Positions 33,438 through 40,807 are shown, counted from the stretch's first letter. The stretch is DNA of 41,059 nt from an uncultured Collinsella sp. (GCA_958427975.1 CAUAEH010000014.1:1-41059); one strand, 5' to 3'. Translations and numbers: made by a program. Notes: generated by a model from the sequence alone, not told the origin.

Positions 33438-33734
33438 TCTCAATCTGTAACAGTTACGCGGCAAACCCGGGTCTTACTGTTACAGATCGAGACATTCCTC
33501 TCAACCCATCCTCAACAGTCTAGATCTGTAACAGCTAGGCCCACTTTTGACCCCTCCCTGTTACAGATCGAGACAAACCAAACCCGCCTGCCAGAAAATC
33601 TCAATCTGTAACAATAACTCGGCAAAATCCGTCCCTCGTGTTACAGATTTAGACAAACGGGACCCAACCCACCGGTATATCTCGATCTGTAACACCTAGC
33701 CGCCCAAATCGGGTCTAGATGTTACAGATTGAGA
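33438..33734. repeat. Array of eight 15-bp repeats alternating in orientation every 40-41 bp
   Basis: Consensus TCTCRATCTGTAACA starts at 33438, 33519, 33599 and 33680; its inverse TGTTACAGATYGAGA starts at 33478, 33559, 33639 and 33720. This gives four 55-bp hairpin units (33438-33492, 33519-33573, 33599-33653, 33680-33734) with an 80-81 bp period. Each has a 25-nt loop and units are joined by 25-26 bp C/A-rich linkers. Loops are related but varied: units 1 and 3 have CGG...CCG, unit 4 has CCG...CGG. No ORF is present. It is not a CRISPR (repeats too short and alternating). Confidence 0.85.
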
Positions 33735-33785
33735 TTTTGTTTGAGAGGCTGAGAGCAGAACCCGAGCGGAAAAGCAAACGGGTCA

Positions 33786-34267
33786 ATGACATCGCCCCGC
33801 CGTCATATCGGAGGCCACGCCCGGCAACCCGAGCGTGGGGCGGCCCCGCCATTCCGGACATTTCAGCCCCTTTCCGGACATTTTTAGCCCGTTTCCGGAC
33901 ATTGTCCGCGAATGTCCGGAAACGGGATCGTCATGTCCGAGATGGGATTTGGCCAACGGCAGTTCCCTAGTAAAGCCCCAGCTCCCCAGTAGAGCGCCCC
34001 GGTTCGCGCCACGACGGCGCACGCCAACATTACTTACCCGCGAGGAAGTGACAAAGGGGCAGCCCTTTGGGCCATCGAAGCCGCCGCGGCCAAGGTGCGG
34101 CATTACTGCGACAGAGGTGCGACATTACTGCGACAAAGGTGCGACATAGAGCGACCGCCCTATCTTATCGTGTAGAACCGTTTTGAATCGTTGGGGGAGA
34201 AGCCGTGTCATTCGAGCAGCCCGTCTTCCTTGATCAGCTTGCCAAGCACTCGGCTTACCGTACGGCG
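33786..34267. repeat. Diverged tandem duplication, copy 1
   Basis: This stretch aligns with 34545-34972 over nearly its whole length: ATGACATCGCCCCGCCGTCA, the TCCGGACATT block, the GCGACA iterons, and the 3' end of an AlbA_2-type gene. The offset is about 759 bp at the left end and 705 bp at the right, so indels have accumulated. It is non-coding except for the pseudogene remnant at 34160-34315. Confidence 0.8.
33890..33924. repeat. 14-bp inverted repeat in TCCGGACATT block (copy 1)
   Basis: CGTTTCCGGACATT (33890-33903) and AATGTCCGGAAACG (33911-33924) are perfect inverted copies around GTCCGCG. Two more direct copies of TCCGGACATTT precede it. The matching structure in copy 2 is at 34631-34661 with 12-bp arms. 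Could be a protein-binding site or a recombination site. Confidence 0.6.
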
Positions 34268-34315
34268 CGTATTCGGTCTCGAGACATCGAAGAGTTCCCA
34301 AGCGAGCAAGATCAT
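34160..34315 (-). pseudogene. Remnant of an AlbA_2-type gene (C-terminal winged helix)
   Basis: Read on the minus strand in one frame it gives NTRRTVSRVLGKLIKEDG, LLE, a TGA stop (34210-34208), then HGFSPNDSKRFYTIR and a TAG stop. The intact neighbour (34865-36307) ends with NRRTASRVLGKLIEEDG, LLEWHGSSPNDPKQFYTIR. The TGA replaces the Trp codon. Sequence upstream of 34315 no longer matches. It is the decayed 3' end of a second copy of the same gene. Confidence 0.75.
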
Positions 34316-34544
34316 TCGAGATGCCGTGGGCGCAAAGCCCTTCGATGCCGATACGGCACCGCGCCACATGCGCTACTCCCCATACTGGGCCTAAGGTAAG
34401 GGGTAGCCCAACTTTCCGTAACTTTCCAAAAGAGGACAAGCAGCTCTCTATTACTGATGGACAGGGCTTCGGGCTGCGGATACGCATCCCCTCAAGACCG
34501 CCCTAACTTTCCTTAACTTCCCATCCGTCAACGCGGCCGGTCCG
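34316..34544. other. Non-coding stretch between the duplicated segments
   Basis: About 230 bp with no credible ORF or RNA. It contains two similar pieces, AACTTTCCGTAACTTTCC (copy 1 side) and AACTTTCCTTAACTTCCC (34506-34523), about 90 bp apart. It has no counterpart in the second copy. Confidence 0.5.
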
Positions 34545-34972
34545 ATGACATCGCCCCGCCGTCATACCGAGGGCCACACCGCGGCAACCCGAGCGTAGGA
34601 CAGCCTCGCCATTCCGGACATTTCAGCCCGTTTCCGGACATTGTCCGCGAATGTCCGGAAAAGGACCGTCATGTCCGAGATGAGATTTGGTCAGCGACAG
34701 CTCCCTAGTTCACGCCTTACTGACGCACACCAAATAAGCCGCCCGCGGGAAAGCGACAGAAGAACAGCCCCTCGGGCCATTAACGCCGCTGCGACAGAGG
34801 TGCGACATTACTGCGACAGAGGTGCGACATTACTGCGACAGAGGTGCGACATAGAGCGATCACCCTATCTTATCGTGTAGAACTGTTTTGGGTCGTTGGG
34901 AGAGGAGCCATGCCATTCGAGCAGCCCATCCTCCTCGATTAGCTTGCCAAGCACTCGGCTTGCTGTGCGGCG
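34545..34972. repeat. Diverged tandem duplication, copy 2
   Basis: The partner of 33786-34267. It runs from ATGACATCGCCCCGCCGTCA into the last 36 codons of the intact AlbA_2-type gene, so the duplicated unit comprised the end of that gene plus its downstream DNA. Confidence 0.8.
34789..34854. repeat. Iterons: six GCGACA motifs at exact 11-bp spacing
   Basis: Three tandem 22-bp units of CTGCGACAGAGGTGCGACAT with TA or AG. GCGACA starts at 34791, 34802, 34813, 34824, 34835 and 34846. Copy 1 has the same array, with starts at 34097 (GCGGCA), 34108, 34119, 34130 and 34141. The spacing puts all motifs on one face of the helix. It ends about 10 bp before the stop codon of the AlbA_2-type gene. Confidence 0.7.
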
Positions 34973-36307
34973 ATTTCTCCCGATGTACGTCGCAAGTTCC
35001 CTTGCTGTTACCCTTCCGTTTGCGAAGGCCAACCTGACGGCGGCGAGCTCATACTCTCCCAACGAGGCGATTACCTCGGGCGACACTTTGTCCTCAAGAG
35101 CCTCGCTTCTCCTAACAGTTCTGGCAACGATATTGTTCTCAAGCGTTAGCTGGACCCTCGCCCCATCAGGCTCCGTGTAGACCGGGTCGTTGAGTAGGAA
35201 GTTTTGCATCTCGGTATAAATGCGCTTGACACCCTCATTTAGCTCTCGGACCCAACCGAACTCGACCAGCGTGCGTGCGATGCGTGGGTTGCGCGAGTAA
35301 CGAGTGGTCCTCATGTTGTCGAGCGTCACGATATTGGGAAGCGCACCCGGGCTGACAATTTCCAAACGGTCGTCGAACATCGAGACCCGAATATAGTCGC
35401 CGCGGAACGAGTAGTCGCGATGCGTCACCGCGTTGACCAGACCCTCGAACCAAGCGAACTCAGGATACTCGGGAACGGTCTGGAATTTCCCGTCGGCCCC
35501 CAGGAACTGAAATTCGCGGAGCATGCTCGAAATGAGTTCGTAGGCGTCTTGGATAACCTTGGGCAGCGGCCCACAGAAGCTTCGTTCTTTCGTGATGTTG
35601 AGACGCTCACCCGTCTCCATCTTGACGCCGTCATAGCGCAGGACACGGACTCGGGCCTGCGGCATTATTGCGGACGGATCCCGCGCGAATAGCAGGGCTC
35701 CGGCAACAGTCAGCTTTCCGTCACGCATGAAACGGCGACTTCTAAGAACCTGGTCGTCGGAAACTTCGGTTCCAAGAATCTTTTTGTAGCGATCAAGCAC
35801 CTCGTGGTCCACGTCATCTAGGGAGGAATCCTCGATAAGCTCGTCCTCGAAGATTCTCTGCCCCTTGTCGTACTCGAGGGCGTAGACCTGTTCACGGCTG
35901 AGCTTCACGCTCTTGTCGTCCTGCCGCAAGAACACCTCGCCGTCACTCATGCGAGCAACAGAGTGATTGGTCGAGGCATCGACGTCCAAAACGAGAATGA
36001 AATCGTCCTCGCCCGAGGAATTGACCACGGGGATTCGGTCTTTATGGACAATAGGGGTCGGCGTGCAGGTCGTAAGTGCAGCGCGCTCAAAATTCTCAAT
36101 GTCGCGCGCGCCATTACGCTTGAAGCCCGTTACCTCACCGTTATCCTCGATACCGATAACAAGCTTGCCTCCCGCCGAGTTGGCGAATGCGCTGATATGC
36201 TTCGCGATCTCCTTGTCATCCTTGCGGGCGCTCTTTCGATCGAAGTATTGATTCTCCCCGAGGGTAGAAAATAGATTCACATCGTTTGTCGCGATAGGTT
36301 GTTGCAT
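34865..36307 (-). CDS. AlbA_2 domain / divergent GHKL-ATPase-type putative transcriptional regulator
   Basis: 480 residues. N-terminal Schlafen AlbA_2 domain (about 15-125; ENQYFDRKSARKDDKEIAKH then ISAFANSAGGKLVIGIEDNG), a linker, an ATP-binding RecG-C-like/HATPase_c_4 domain (about 275-400; GLVNAVTHRDYSFRGDYIRV, DRLEIVSPGALPN), and a C-terminal winged helix (about 425-475; ARELATYIGRNRRTASRVLG). Such proteins are annotated as ATP-binding proteins or RecG-like regulators and are common in mobile and defence regions; their function is mostly unproven. Start: ATG at 36307 after AAGGAGG. Its 3' end is part of the tandem duplication. Confidence 0.8.
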   Translation of the reverse strand: MQQPIATNDVNLFSTLGENQYFDRKSARKDDKEIAKHISAFANSAGGKLVIGIEDNGEVTGFKRNGARDIENFERAALTTCTPTPIVHKDRIPVVNSSGEDDFILVLDVDASTNHSVARMSDGEVFLRQDDKSVKLSREQVYALEYDKGQRIFEDELIEDSSLDDVDHEVLDRYKKILGTEVSDDQVLRSRRFMRDGKLTVAGALLFARDPSAIMPQARVRVLRYDGVKMETGERLNITKERSFCGPLPKVIQDAYELISSMLREFQFLGADGKFQTVPEYPEFAWFEGLVNAVTHRDYSFRGDYIRVSMFDDRLEIVSPGALPNIVTLDNMRTTRYSRNPRIARTLVEFGWVRELNEGVKRIYTEMQNFLLNDPVYTEPDGARVQLTLENNIVARTVRRSEALEDKVSPEVIASLGEYELAAVRLAFANGRVTARELATYIGRNRRTASRVLGKLIEEDGLLEWHGSSPNDPKQFYTIR

Positions 36308-36397
36308 TGTCGCCTCCTTATATGGCTCCATAAAGAAGTGTAAGCCAAAGGCATCATAAGACGGACTATGTCTAGCGGCTCCTTTACAGTCTATTCA

Positions 36398-36415
36398 GAC
36401 GTCACCATTTTAGTT
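36398..36415. repeat. 18-bp shared upstream repeat, copy 1
   Basis: CAGACGTCACCATTTTAG. It recurs with one change (CAGATGTCACCATTTTAG) at 38033-38050. Each copy lies upstream of a minus-strand gene (about 90 bp before the AlbA_2-type gene and 24 bp before the frameshifted small gene). It could be a shared promoter element or operator, or a trace of duplication. Confidence 0.5.
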
Positions 36416-36550
36416 AAGGATTGTCACAACTCCTGCTAATTGGAGTCTATCGGTCGACAAGGCAAACCATCCGGTCCGTGATTATCGATGGCCCATCCGC
36501 TTCATATAACAAAAAGAGTCAAGATCCCTTCAAAGGAAAAGCGGCAATCA

Positions 36551-36581
36551 AAACGCACTGGCAATTACTGCCTGGGCGTTT
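36551..36581 (-). terminator. Terminator directly at the DUF4268 stop codon
   Basis: AAACGC (36551-36556) pairs with GCGTTT (36576-36581), with an inner GGCA/TGCC stem. TTTTG follows on the minus strand. It abuts the stop codon at 36582. The stretch from here to the AlbA_2-type gene (36308-36550) has no gene. Confidence 0.55.
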
Positions 36582-37514
36582 TTAGAGCCCAATCTCCGCG
36601 ATTATTTTTTTCATCTCGAGGGCCCATCCGAGCTGTTCCTCGATGTACCCCGGCCATGCGTCCTGGTGGCCCTTGATGGGGTGGCCCGCCTTGTAGAAGC
36701 GCAGTCCCGAGGCCTTTTTCGCATCGAAGGGTGCCGCCGTCAGCCCGAGGTGCTCCTCGAAGATCCCGCTGTTGGCGATGGCGCGGTGCCCGATCTCCTT
36801 GTCGTCGTCCACGTACAGCTCGATGCCCGTGCGGCCCTTGTGCGTATCGATGAGCAGGGCGAGATGGTATGCCGAGACCCCCAGGCGAAGCATCGACCAA
36901 TGGTCCTTGCTGGGCTTCTGCGGGCTGAACTCCTTGAGGAACTCCGGATGGCCGCCTGCCACATCGCGGTAGGCCGTCCAGTACGCCAGCTTGACCTTTT
37001 CGGTCTCGCTGAGCCCCTCGGAGAGCTTCACGGTCTTGGTCCACTCGTTCGGCTGCTCGACCACGCCGAAGCGCGGGGCGGGCAGGGAGCCCCCGATCTT
37101 CCAGAGCTCGACCTCGACCAGGAAGAACCCGAAGTCGCTGTCGGTGTGCTGGTTGAGCCACTCGATGGCCTGGCGGTGCTCGTCGCGGGCGTGCGCCACG
37201 ACCCAGATGACGACCTCGGCGCCCTTGCCGGCGGCGTACGTGATCACCTTGCCGAGGTGGTCGTGGTTGGTGTCCTCGAGCTGGTTCTCGATGATCACCT
37301 TGCGGCCCGTACCGGACTCCTGCGCGTAGATGTCCACGTTGAAGGATCCGACCGAGGACTCCGTCTCTATGAGCTCGAGCTCGATTCCGACCGCCGTCCC
37401 GAGGGTTGCGAGGTTCTGCTCCTCGGCCAGCCACTTGGTGAAGTCGTGGGCCTCATGCGGCCACACCTCGCGCAAGGGGACCTTCTTGATGGTGTCCAGG
37501 TTATAGGTCTTCAT
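36582..37514 (-). CDS. DUF4268 protein with PD-(D/E)XK-like N-terminal domain
   Basis: 310 residues. The N-terminal half has the arrangement of a PD-(D/E)XK nuclease fold: a helix, ELELIETESSVGSFNVDIYA (Asp61), a turn, then RKVIIENQLEDTNHDHLGKV with Glu76-x-Gln78 in the place of the E-x-K motif. The C-terminal half (about 185-305) is the DUF4268 region, ending LGWALEMKKIIAEIGL. Gln instead of Lys at the catalytic position is known in several nuclease-fold families. Such genes are often found alone in accessory DNA; a nuclease or defence role is inference. ATG at 37514, overlapping the small upstream ORF by 14 bp. Confidence 0.75.
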   Translation of the reverse strand: MKTYNLDTIKKVPLREVWPHEAHDFTKWLAEEQNLATLGTAVGIELELIETESSVGSFNVDIYAQESGTGRKVIIENQLEDTNHDHLGKVITYAAGKGAEVVIWVVAHARDEHRQAIEWLNQHTDSDFGFFLVEVELWKIGGSLPAPRFGVVEQPNEWTKTVKLSEGLSETEKVKLAYWTAYRDVAGGHPEFLKEFSPQKPSKDHWSMLRLGVSAYHLALLIDTHKGRTGIELYVDDDKEIGHRAIANSGIFEEHLGLTAAPFDAKKASGLRFYKAGHPIKGHQDAWPGYIEEQLGWALEMKKIIAEIGL

Positions 37515-37656
37515 CCGTCACCCTCTCGACCGATAATCTGGCCCCATTGTAGAGCCTCTCGCCATCAAACGACCGTAGCAGGAGCCCACGACGTTCGTTG
37601 ACGTCCTTCAGCTCGCACGGGTACACGAATAGCAAAATATATCTCTTCTTAGTCAT
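37501..37656 (-). CDS. Small protein (51 aa) overlapping the DUF4268 gene
   Basis: A short frame starting MTKKRYILLFVYPCELKDVN and ending VERVTDEDL. ATG at 37656 follows GGGAAGG at 8 bp, a good site. Its last 14 bases overlap the start of the DUF4268 gene (GATGAAGACCTATAA), which points to translational coupling. I recognise no family. It could be a small partner, an antitoxin-like protein, or the remnant of a larger gene. Confidence 0.55.
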   Translation of the reverse strand: MTKKRYILLFVYPCELKDVNERRGLLLRSFDGERLYNGARLSVERVTDEDL

Positions 37657-37708
37657 GCGGTTTGCCTTCCCTTGAAAAACGAACCACTCGATCCGCGGAG
37701 AGGCGCTA

Positions 37709-38009
37709 TCAGGTGCCGTTCGTCAACGCCGCGGCGATTATGTCGCTGTCCGTGAAGACGAAACTGATGAGCTCATCTTCCCAAGGCTCGCGCTCCTGCT
37801 CCTCCTCGGCCTCCTCGAACGTCATCGGCATCTCGCGCGCTCCCGAAAACTCGTGGCAGATAGCGTAGAGACGAGAGGGCCTATCGGCCCACTTATCAGC
37901 CGGTCGGCCAAAAGCGTCGTACTGCCGCAGCTCATCCCCAACATCGCGCCAGATTGTTCGATACCAACCCGTTAACGATAGGGTCAAGAGCATCGTAGAC
38001 CGTATTCAT
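37709..38009 (-). pseudogene. Frameshifted small hypothetical gene
   Basis: An ATG at 38009 after AAAGGCGCC opens a frame reading MNTVYDALDPIVNGLVSNNL that stops after 25 codons. The next frame over continues DVGDELRQYDAFGRPADKWA and ends in an acidic tail DELISFVFTDSDIIAAALTN GT (stop at 37709). Joining them needs one frame change near 37930. If the gene is intact it must start at the ATG at 37993, which has no ribosome site. No family is recognised. Confidence 0.4.
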
Positions 38010-38032
38010 ATAGCGGCGCCTTTGCTACGGCT

Positions 38033-38050
38033 CAGATGTCACCATTTTAG
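38033..38050. repeat. 18-bp shared upstream repeat, copy 2
   Basis: CAGATGTCACCATTTTAG, one base different from 36398-36415. It lies just upstream of the start of the frameshifted small gene. Confidence 0.5.
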
Positions 38051-38380
38051 ATAATGGGCGTAGCGACCCGAATCTCATTTCAGGCCAATTCGACCAAGAG
38101 CAATCTACGGTCTTGTAACTGCCTCTTTCCAAATAAGGCCCGCCCCCGGTGGGGCCCCACCCATGCCCACGGCATAGGCCCGCCAGAGCTAGAGGGACTT
38201 CGTCATTCTTGTCTGGTAACTCTCAAATAAAGCGCAGAAAGTGTGGAAGAGCGCCGAACGATCCTGCTGAACTCGTCGCCAACCGGCGTCAACCAGTGTG
38301 GAGATGGTTCAAGCAGGCATCCTGTTCGAAAAATGCCGTATTAATTGATTTCGACCAAAATTCGACCAAGATTGAAAGTC
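38051..38380. other. Gene-free stretch next to tRNA-fMet, possible integration scar
   Basis: No ORF is convincing. A 13-bp direct repeat, AATTCGACCAAGA, occurs at 38087-38099 and 38359-38371, and its core CGACCAAGA is also found inverted at the 3' end of the tRNA gene (38429-38437). Integrases often target tRNA 3' ends, so these may be remnants of attachment sites. A GC-rich potential hairpin lies near 38140-38185. Confidence 0.35.
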
Positions 38381-38420
38381 AAAAAAGAAAACAGCTCAGA
38401 GGAACAATACCTCTGAGCTG
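38381..38420 (-). terminator. Rho-independent terminator of tRNA-fMet
   Basis: On the minus strand CAGCTCAGAGG (38420-38410) pairs perfectly with CCTCTGAGCTG (38402-38392) around a 7-nt loop, followed by TTTTCTTTTTT. Textbook form, 11 bp after the tRNA CCA end. Confidence 0.9.
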
Positions 38421-38430
38421 CTAAAAGTCT

Positions 38431-38507
38431 TGGTCGCGGGGGCAGGATTTGAACCTACGACCTCCGGGTTATGAGCCCGGCGAGCTACCAGACTGCTCCA
38501 CCCCGCA
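38431..38507 (-). tRNA. Initiator tRNA-fMet (CAT)
   Basis: 77 nt including an encoded CCA end. Anticodon CAU in the loop CUCAUAA; the anticodon stem has the initiator-specific G-C pairs (CCGGG...CCCGG). The D loop (AGCAGUCUGGUAGCUCG) and T loop (GGUUCAAAUC) match bacterial initiators. The first acceptor pair is U1-G72, not a Watson-Crick pair, in keeping with the unpaired or weak 1-72 pair that marks initiators (C1-A72 in E. coli). Confidence 0.95.
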
Positions 38508-38538
38508 ATGTCTGGGCGCCTCATGTGCGCAAGAAGGT

Positions 38539-38567
38539 ATATTACGTGGGAGTTCGGTAAACGGCAA
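38539..38567 (-). promoter_or_regulatory. Promoter of tRNA-fMet
   Basis: On the minus strand a -35 TTGCCG (38562-38567) and a -10 TAATAT (38539-38544) with exactly 17 bp between them, about 30 bp before the tRNA 5' end. Confidence 0.7.
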
Positions 38568-38704
38568 GGAAAATCTCGTAGAGCATAATTCCTTCATATT
38601 TAAAACCCCTCAGCCCATATCGCCGTGAACGAATCGCAGCCGAGCGCCGTCGACGGCGCGTATACAATGGTGCGCGTCCTTTTATGCCAACACCGGGAGT
38701 AGAC

Positions 38705-39478
38705 ATGCTGCTCGCTATCGATATGGGAAACACGCAGACGGCCATGGGCCTGTTTGACGGAAACGAGCTGGTGCAGTCGTGGCGCATGCCCACCGACCGC
38801 TCCTATACCGCCGACGAGATCCATGTGCGCCTGATGGGCTTCTTTAAGATGTACGGCCTTTCACTCGATGCGGTCGACGCGATCGCCTTTGCCGGCGTGG
38901 TGCCGCAGCTCTCGCGCGAGTGGCACGCCGTGGCCGACCGCATTGCCGCGGACGCCATCGTCATCGGACCGCAGACGGCCGCCGTGACCAAGCTGCGCGC
39001 GGCGCGTCCCCAGACCGTAGGTGCCGATCGCGTCGCCAACGCCATCGCAGCCGAGACTTTCTACGGCGCGCCGGCGATCGTGGTGGACTTTGGCACCGCA
39101 ACCAATATCGATGTCATCGACGAGGACGGCTATTACATTGGCGGAGCGATCGCGCCGGGCATCCGCATCTCCATGGACGCGCTTGCCGCCCGAGCCGCCA
39201 AGCTCGCCAGCGTGCCGCTCGAGGCGCCCGAGCACGCCATCGGCCGCGACACCGAGGAATGCATCAAGGTCGGCGCCGTGGTGGGCGCTGCCGCCATGGC
39301 CGAGGGCCTGGTCGCGCGCATGAAGCGCGAGCTGGGCCGCGACGATGCCACCGTTATCGCCACGGGCGGTCTCGCCGGCATCGTCGCCGATTCGACCGAT
39401 GCCTTCGACGTGGTCGATGGCCAACTCACCATTAAGGGCATCTGCGAAATCTATCGCCGCATGCAGGAGCTGGGATAG
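38705..39478 (+). CDS. coaX: Type III pantothenate kinase
   Basis: 257 residues. Signature motifs: the N-terminal phosphate loop MLLAIDMGNTQTAMGLF (Asp6), GADRVANAIAA, which binds pantothenate, and VVDFGTATNIDVI with the catalytic Asp-Thr region; an IATGGLAGIV ATP-binding turn lies near the end. It phosphorylates pantothenate, the first step of coenzyme A synthesis, and as a type III enzyme is not inhibited by CoA. Start: ATG at 38705 with CGGGAG 5 bp upstream; an in-frame ATG at 38684 lacks a site. A TACAAT -10 (38663-38668) lies upstream. A single gene. Confidence 0.95.
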   Translation: MLLAIDMGNTQTAMGLFDGNELVQSWRMPTDRSYTADEIHVRLMGFFKMYGLSLDAVDAIAFAGVVPQLSREWHAVADRIAADAIVIGPQTAAVTKLRAARPQTVGADRVANAIAAETFYGAPAIVVDFGTATNIDVIDEDGYYIGGAIAPGIRISMDALAARAAKLASVPLEAPEHAIGRDTEECIKVGAVVGAAAMAEGLVARMKRELGRDDATVIATGGLAGIVADSTDAFDVVDGQLTIKGICEIYRRMQELG

Positions 39479-39531
39479 GGCGGGAGCTTAAGTCGAGCAC
39501 GGGCACGAGCGGCGAACTAGGCAACGCATTG

Positions 39532-39578
39532 GTCCTATTCCTCAAAATCGAAAATTTTTTAGTTTTGAGGAATAGGAC
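39532..39578. repeat. Palindrome R1: 16-bp arms between coaX and the ATPase gene
   Basis: GTCCTATTCCTCAAAA (39532-39547) and TTTTGAGGAATAGGAC (39563-39578) are perfect inverted copies around a 15-nt A/T-rich centre. It lies between convergent genes, 7 bp from the ATPase stop, and could terminate both. The same sequence recurs twice upstream of the ATPase (40808-40848, 40894-40933). Confidence 0.8.
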
Positions 39579-39584
39579 TTTCTG

Positions 39585-40781
39585 CTACGTCTCACCGCAC
39601 AGCCACCTCGCCAGGTCCACGATCTGCACCCCATTGCGGTCCGTGGCCTCGTGATGCGTGCGGGCGAGAATCATCTTGGGGTACGCGTCGCCAATGCTCA
39701 GCAGTGGTGAAATCTCGCGTTCAAATGTCTTATCCGAGCTGATGTCGTCGCTCACCTGAATGTAGAGCTTCTCGCTTCGCTTGATTGCTACAAAGTCTAT
39801 TTCCTTTTTATAGAGTACGCCGACGTATACCTCGTATCCGCGGCGCAGCAGCTCGATGGCCACCATGTTCTCGTACACGCGACCCCAGTCCATATCGCGT
39901 GTACCGAGCAGTGCGTATTTAAACGCATGGTCCGCCAGATAGTACTTCTCGCCGCTCTTAAGGTATTTTTTGCCGCGAATGTCGTATCGACGAACTTTAT
40001 AGAAGGCAAACACATCGCACAGGTACCCCATGTACGTGCCGACGGTCTTGTTCGTAATCTTTAGCCCATCCGCATTTAATGCATCAGTAATGTTGCGTGC
40101 CGACGTAATGTTGGAAACGTTGTCCATCATGTAATCGGCAATGCGCAGCAGCGCCGATTCGTTTCTCACGTTATGCCGCTGCACGATATCTCTCACAATG
40201 AGCGTCTTAAAGACGTTGGAGAGATATTGATAGCGCTGCTCCTGCAGTGGATAAGGGTAAGAGCCAGACATGCCGCCGGTTCTCGCGTACTCATCGAAGT
40301 CGCGGTCGACCTCGCTCTCGTCGCCATAGAGACGATACTCCTCAAACGAGAATGGGAAAACCTCGATCTCGAAGGTGCGCCCCGTAAAGAGCGTTGACAG
40401 ATTGCTCGACAGCAAAAAGGCGTTCGATCCGGTGATGAAGATGTCGTACTGCTCGGATGCGTGAAGGCTGTTGATCGCACGCTCAAAACCGTCGCACATC
40501 TGAACTTCATCGATAAGCAGAAAGTTATGCTTGCCGGCCACTCGATGCTCTTTTACATAGGTGAGCAACGCGTGATACTCGAGCAGGTTCTCGAACTCAT
40601 CGAGGTTGTAGTTGATATGGATGACATTCGAATTGGACAGATTCGCCTCCACGTAATCGCGGAGGGCCTCGAGCAATTTTGACTTACCGCTACGGCGGAT
40701 GCCCGTTATGACCTTGATGTCCGGCACGCCAATAAGGCTCGTCAACGTGTCCATATATGACGTTCTATTGATGAGTTTCAT
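39585..40781 (-). CDS. AAA ATPase with DUF4143 domain
   Basis: 398 residues. Walker A GIRRSGKSKL (27-36), Walker B LLIDEVQ (87-93), sensor-1 FITGSNAFLLS, then a winged-helix region (about 190-280) and a DUF4143 domain (about 290-390) with EIDFVAIKRSEKLYIQVSDD, which has the E/D-x(n)-Q pattern of a PD-(D/E)XK-like fold. Proteins of this family are common in gut bacteria, are often present in many copies, and have no proven role. ATG at 40781 after AGGAGGCCCCA. The gene is bracketed by near-identical palindromes on both sides, which suggests it moved or duplicated as a cassette. Confidence 0.85.
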   Translation of the reverse strand: MKLINRTSYMDTLTSLIGVPDIKVITGIRRSGKSKLLEALRDYVEANLSNSNVIHINYNLDEFENLLEYHALLTYVKEHRVAGKHNFLLIDEVQMCDGFERAINSLHASEQYDIFITGSNAFLLSSNLSTLFTGRTFEIEVFPFSFEEYRLYGDESEVDRDFDEYARTGGMSGSYPYPLQEQRYQYLSNVFKTLIVRDIVQRHNVRNESALLRIADYMMDNVSNITSARNITDALNADGLKITNKTVGTYMGYLCDVFAFYKVRRYDIRGKKYLKSGEKYYLADHAFKYALLGTRDMDWGRVYENMVAIELLRRGYEVYVGVLYKKEIDFVAIKRSEKLYIQVSDDISSDKTFEREISPLLSIGDAYPKMILARTHHEATDRNGVQIVDLARWLCGET

Positions 40782-40807
40782 TGGGGCCTCCTCGCGGTCT
40801 TTTATCG

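Noticed and set aside
31204..33450. Long plus-strand open frame (748 codons)
   Set aside because: Antisense shadow of the flavin oxidoreductase; the minus-strand protein has clear domains.
33438..33734. CRISPR array
   Set aside because: Repeats are only 15 bp, alternate in orientation, and the loops and linkers are related to each other; no cas genes are nearby.
34125..34487. Minus-strand ORF of 120 codons in duplication copy 1
   Set aside because: It is out of frame with the AlbA_2-type remnant, which explains the sequence better as a pseudogene.
38149..38424. Plus-strand ORF of 91 codons between the small gene and tRNA
   Set aside because: No ribosome site, runs through the tRNA terminator, and no recognisable domain.
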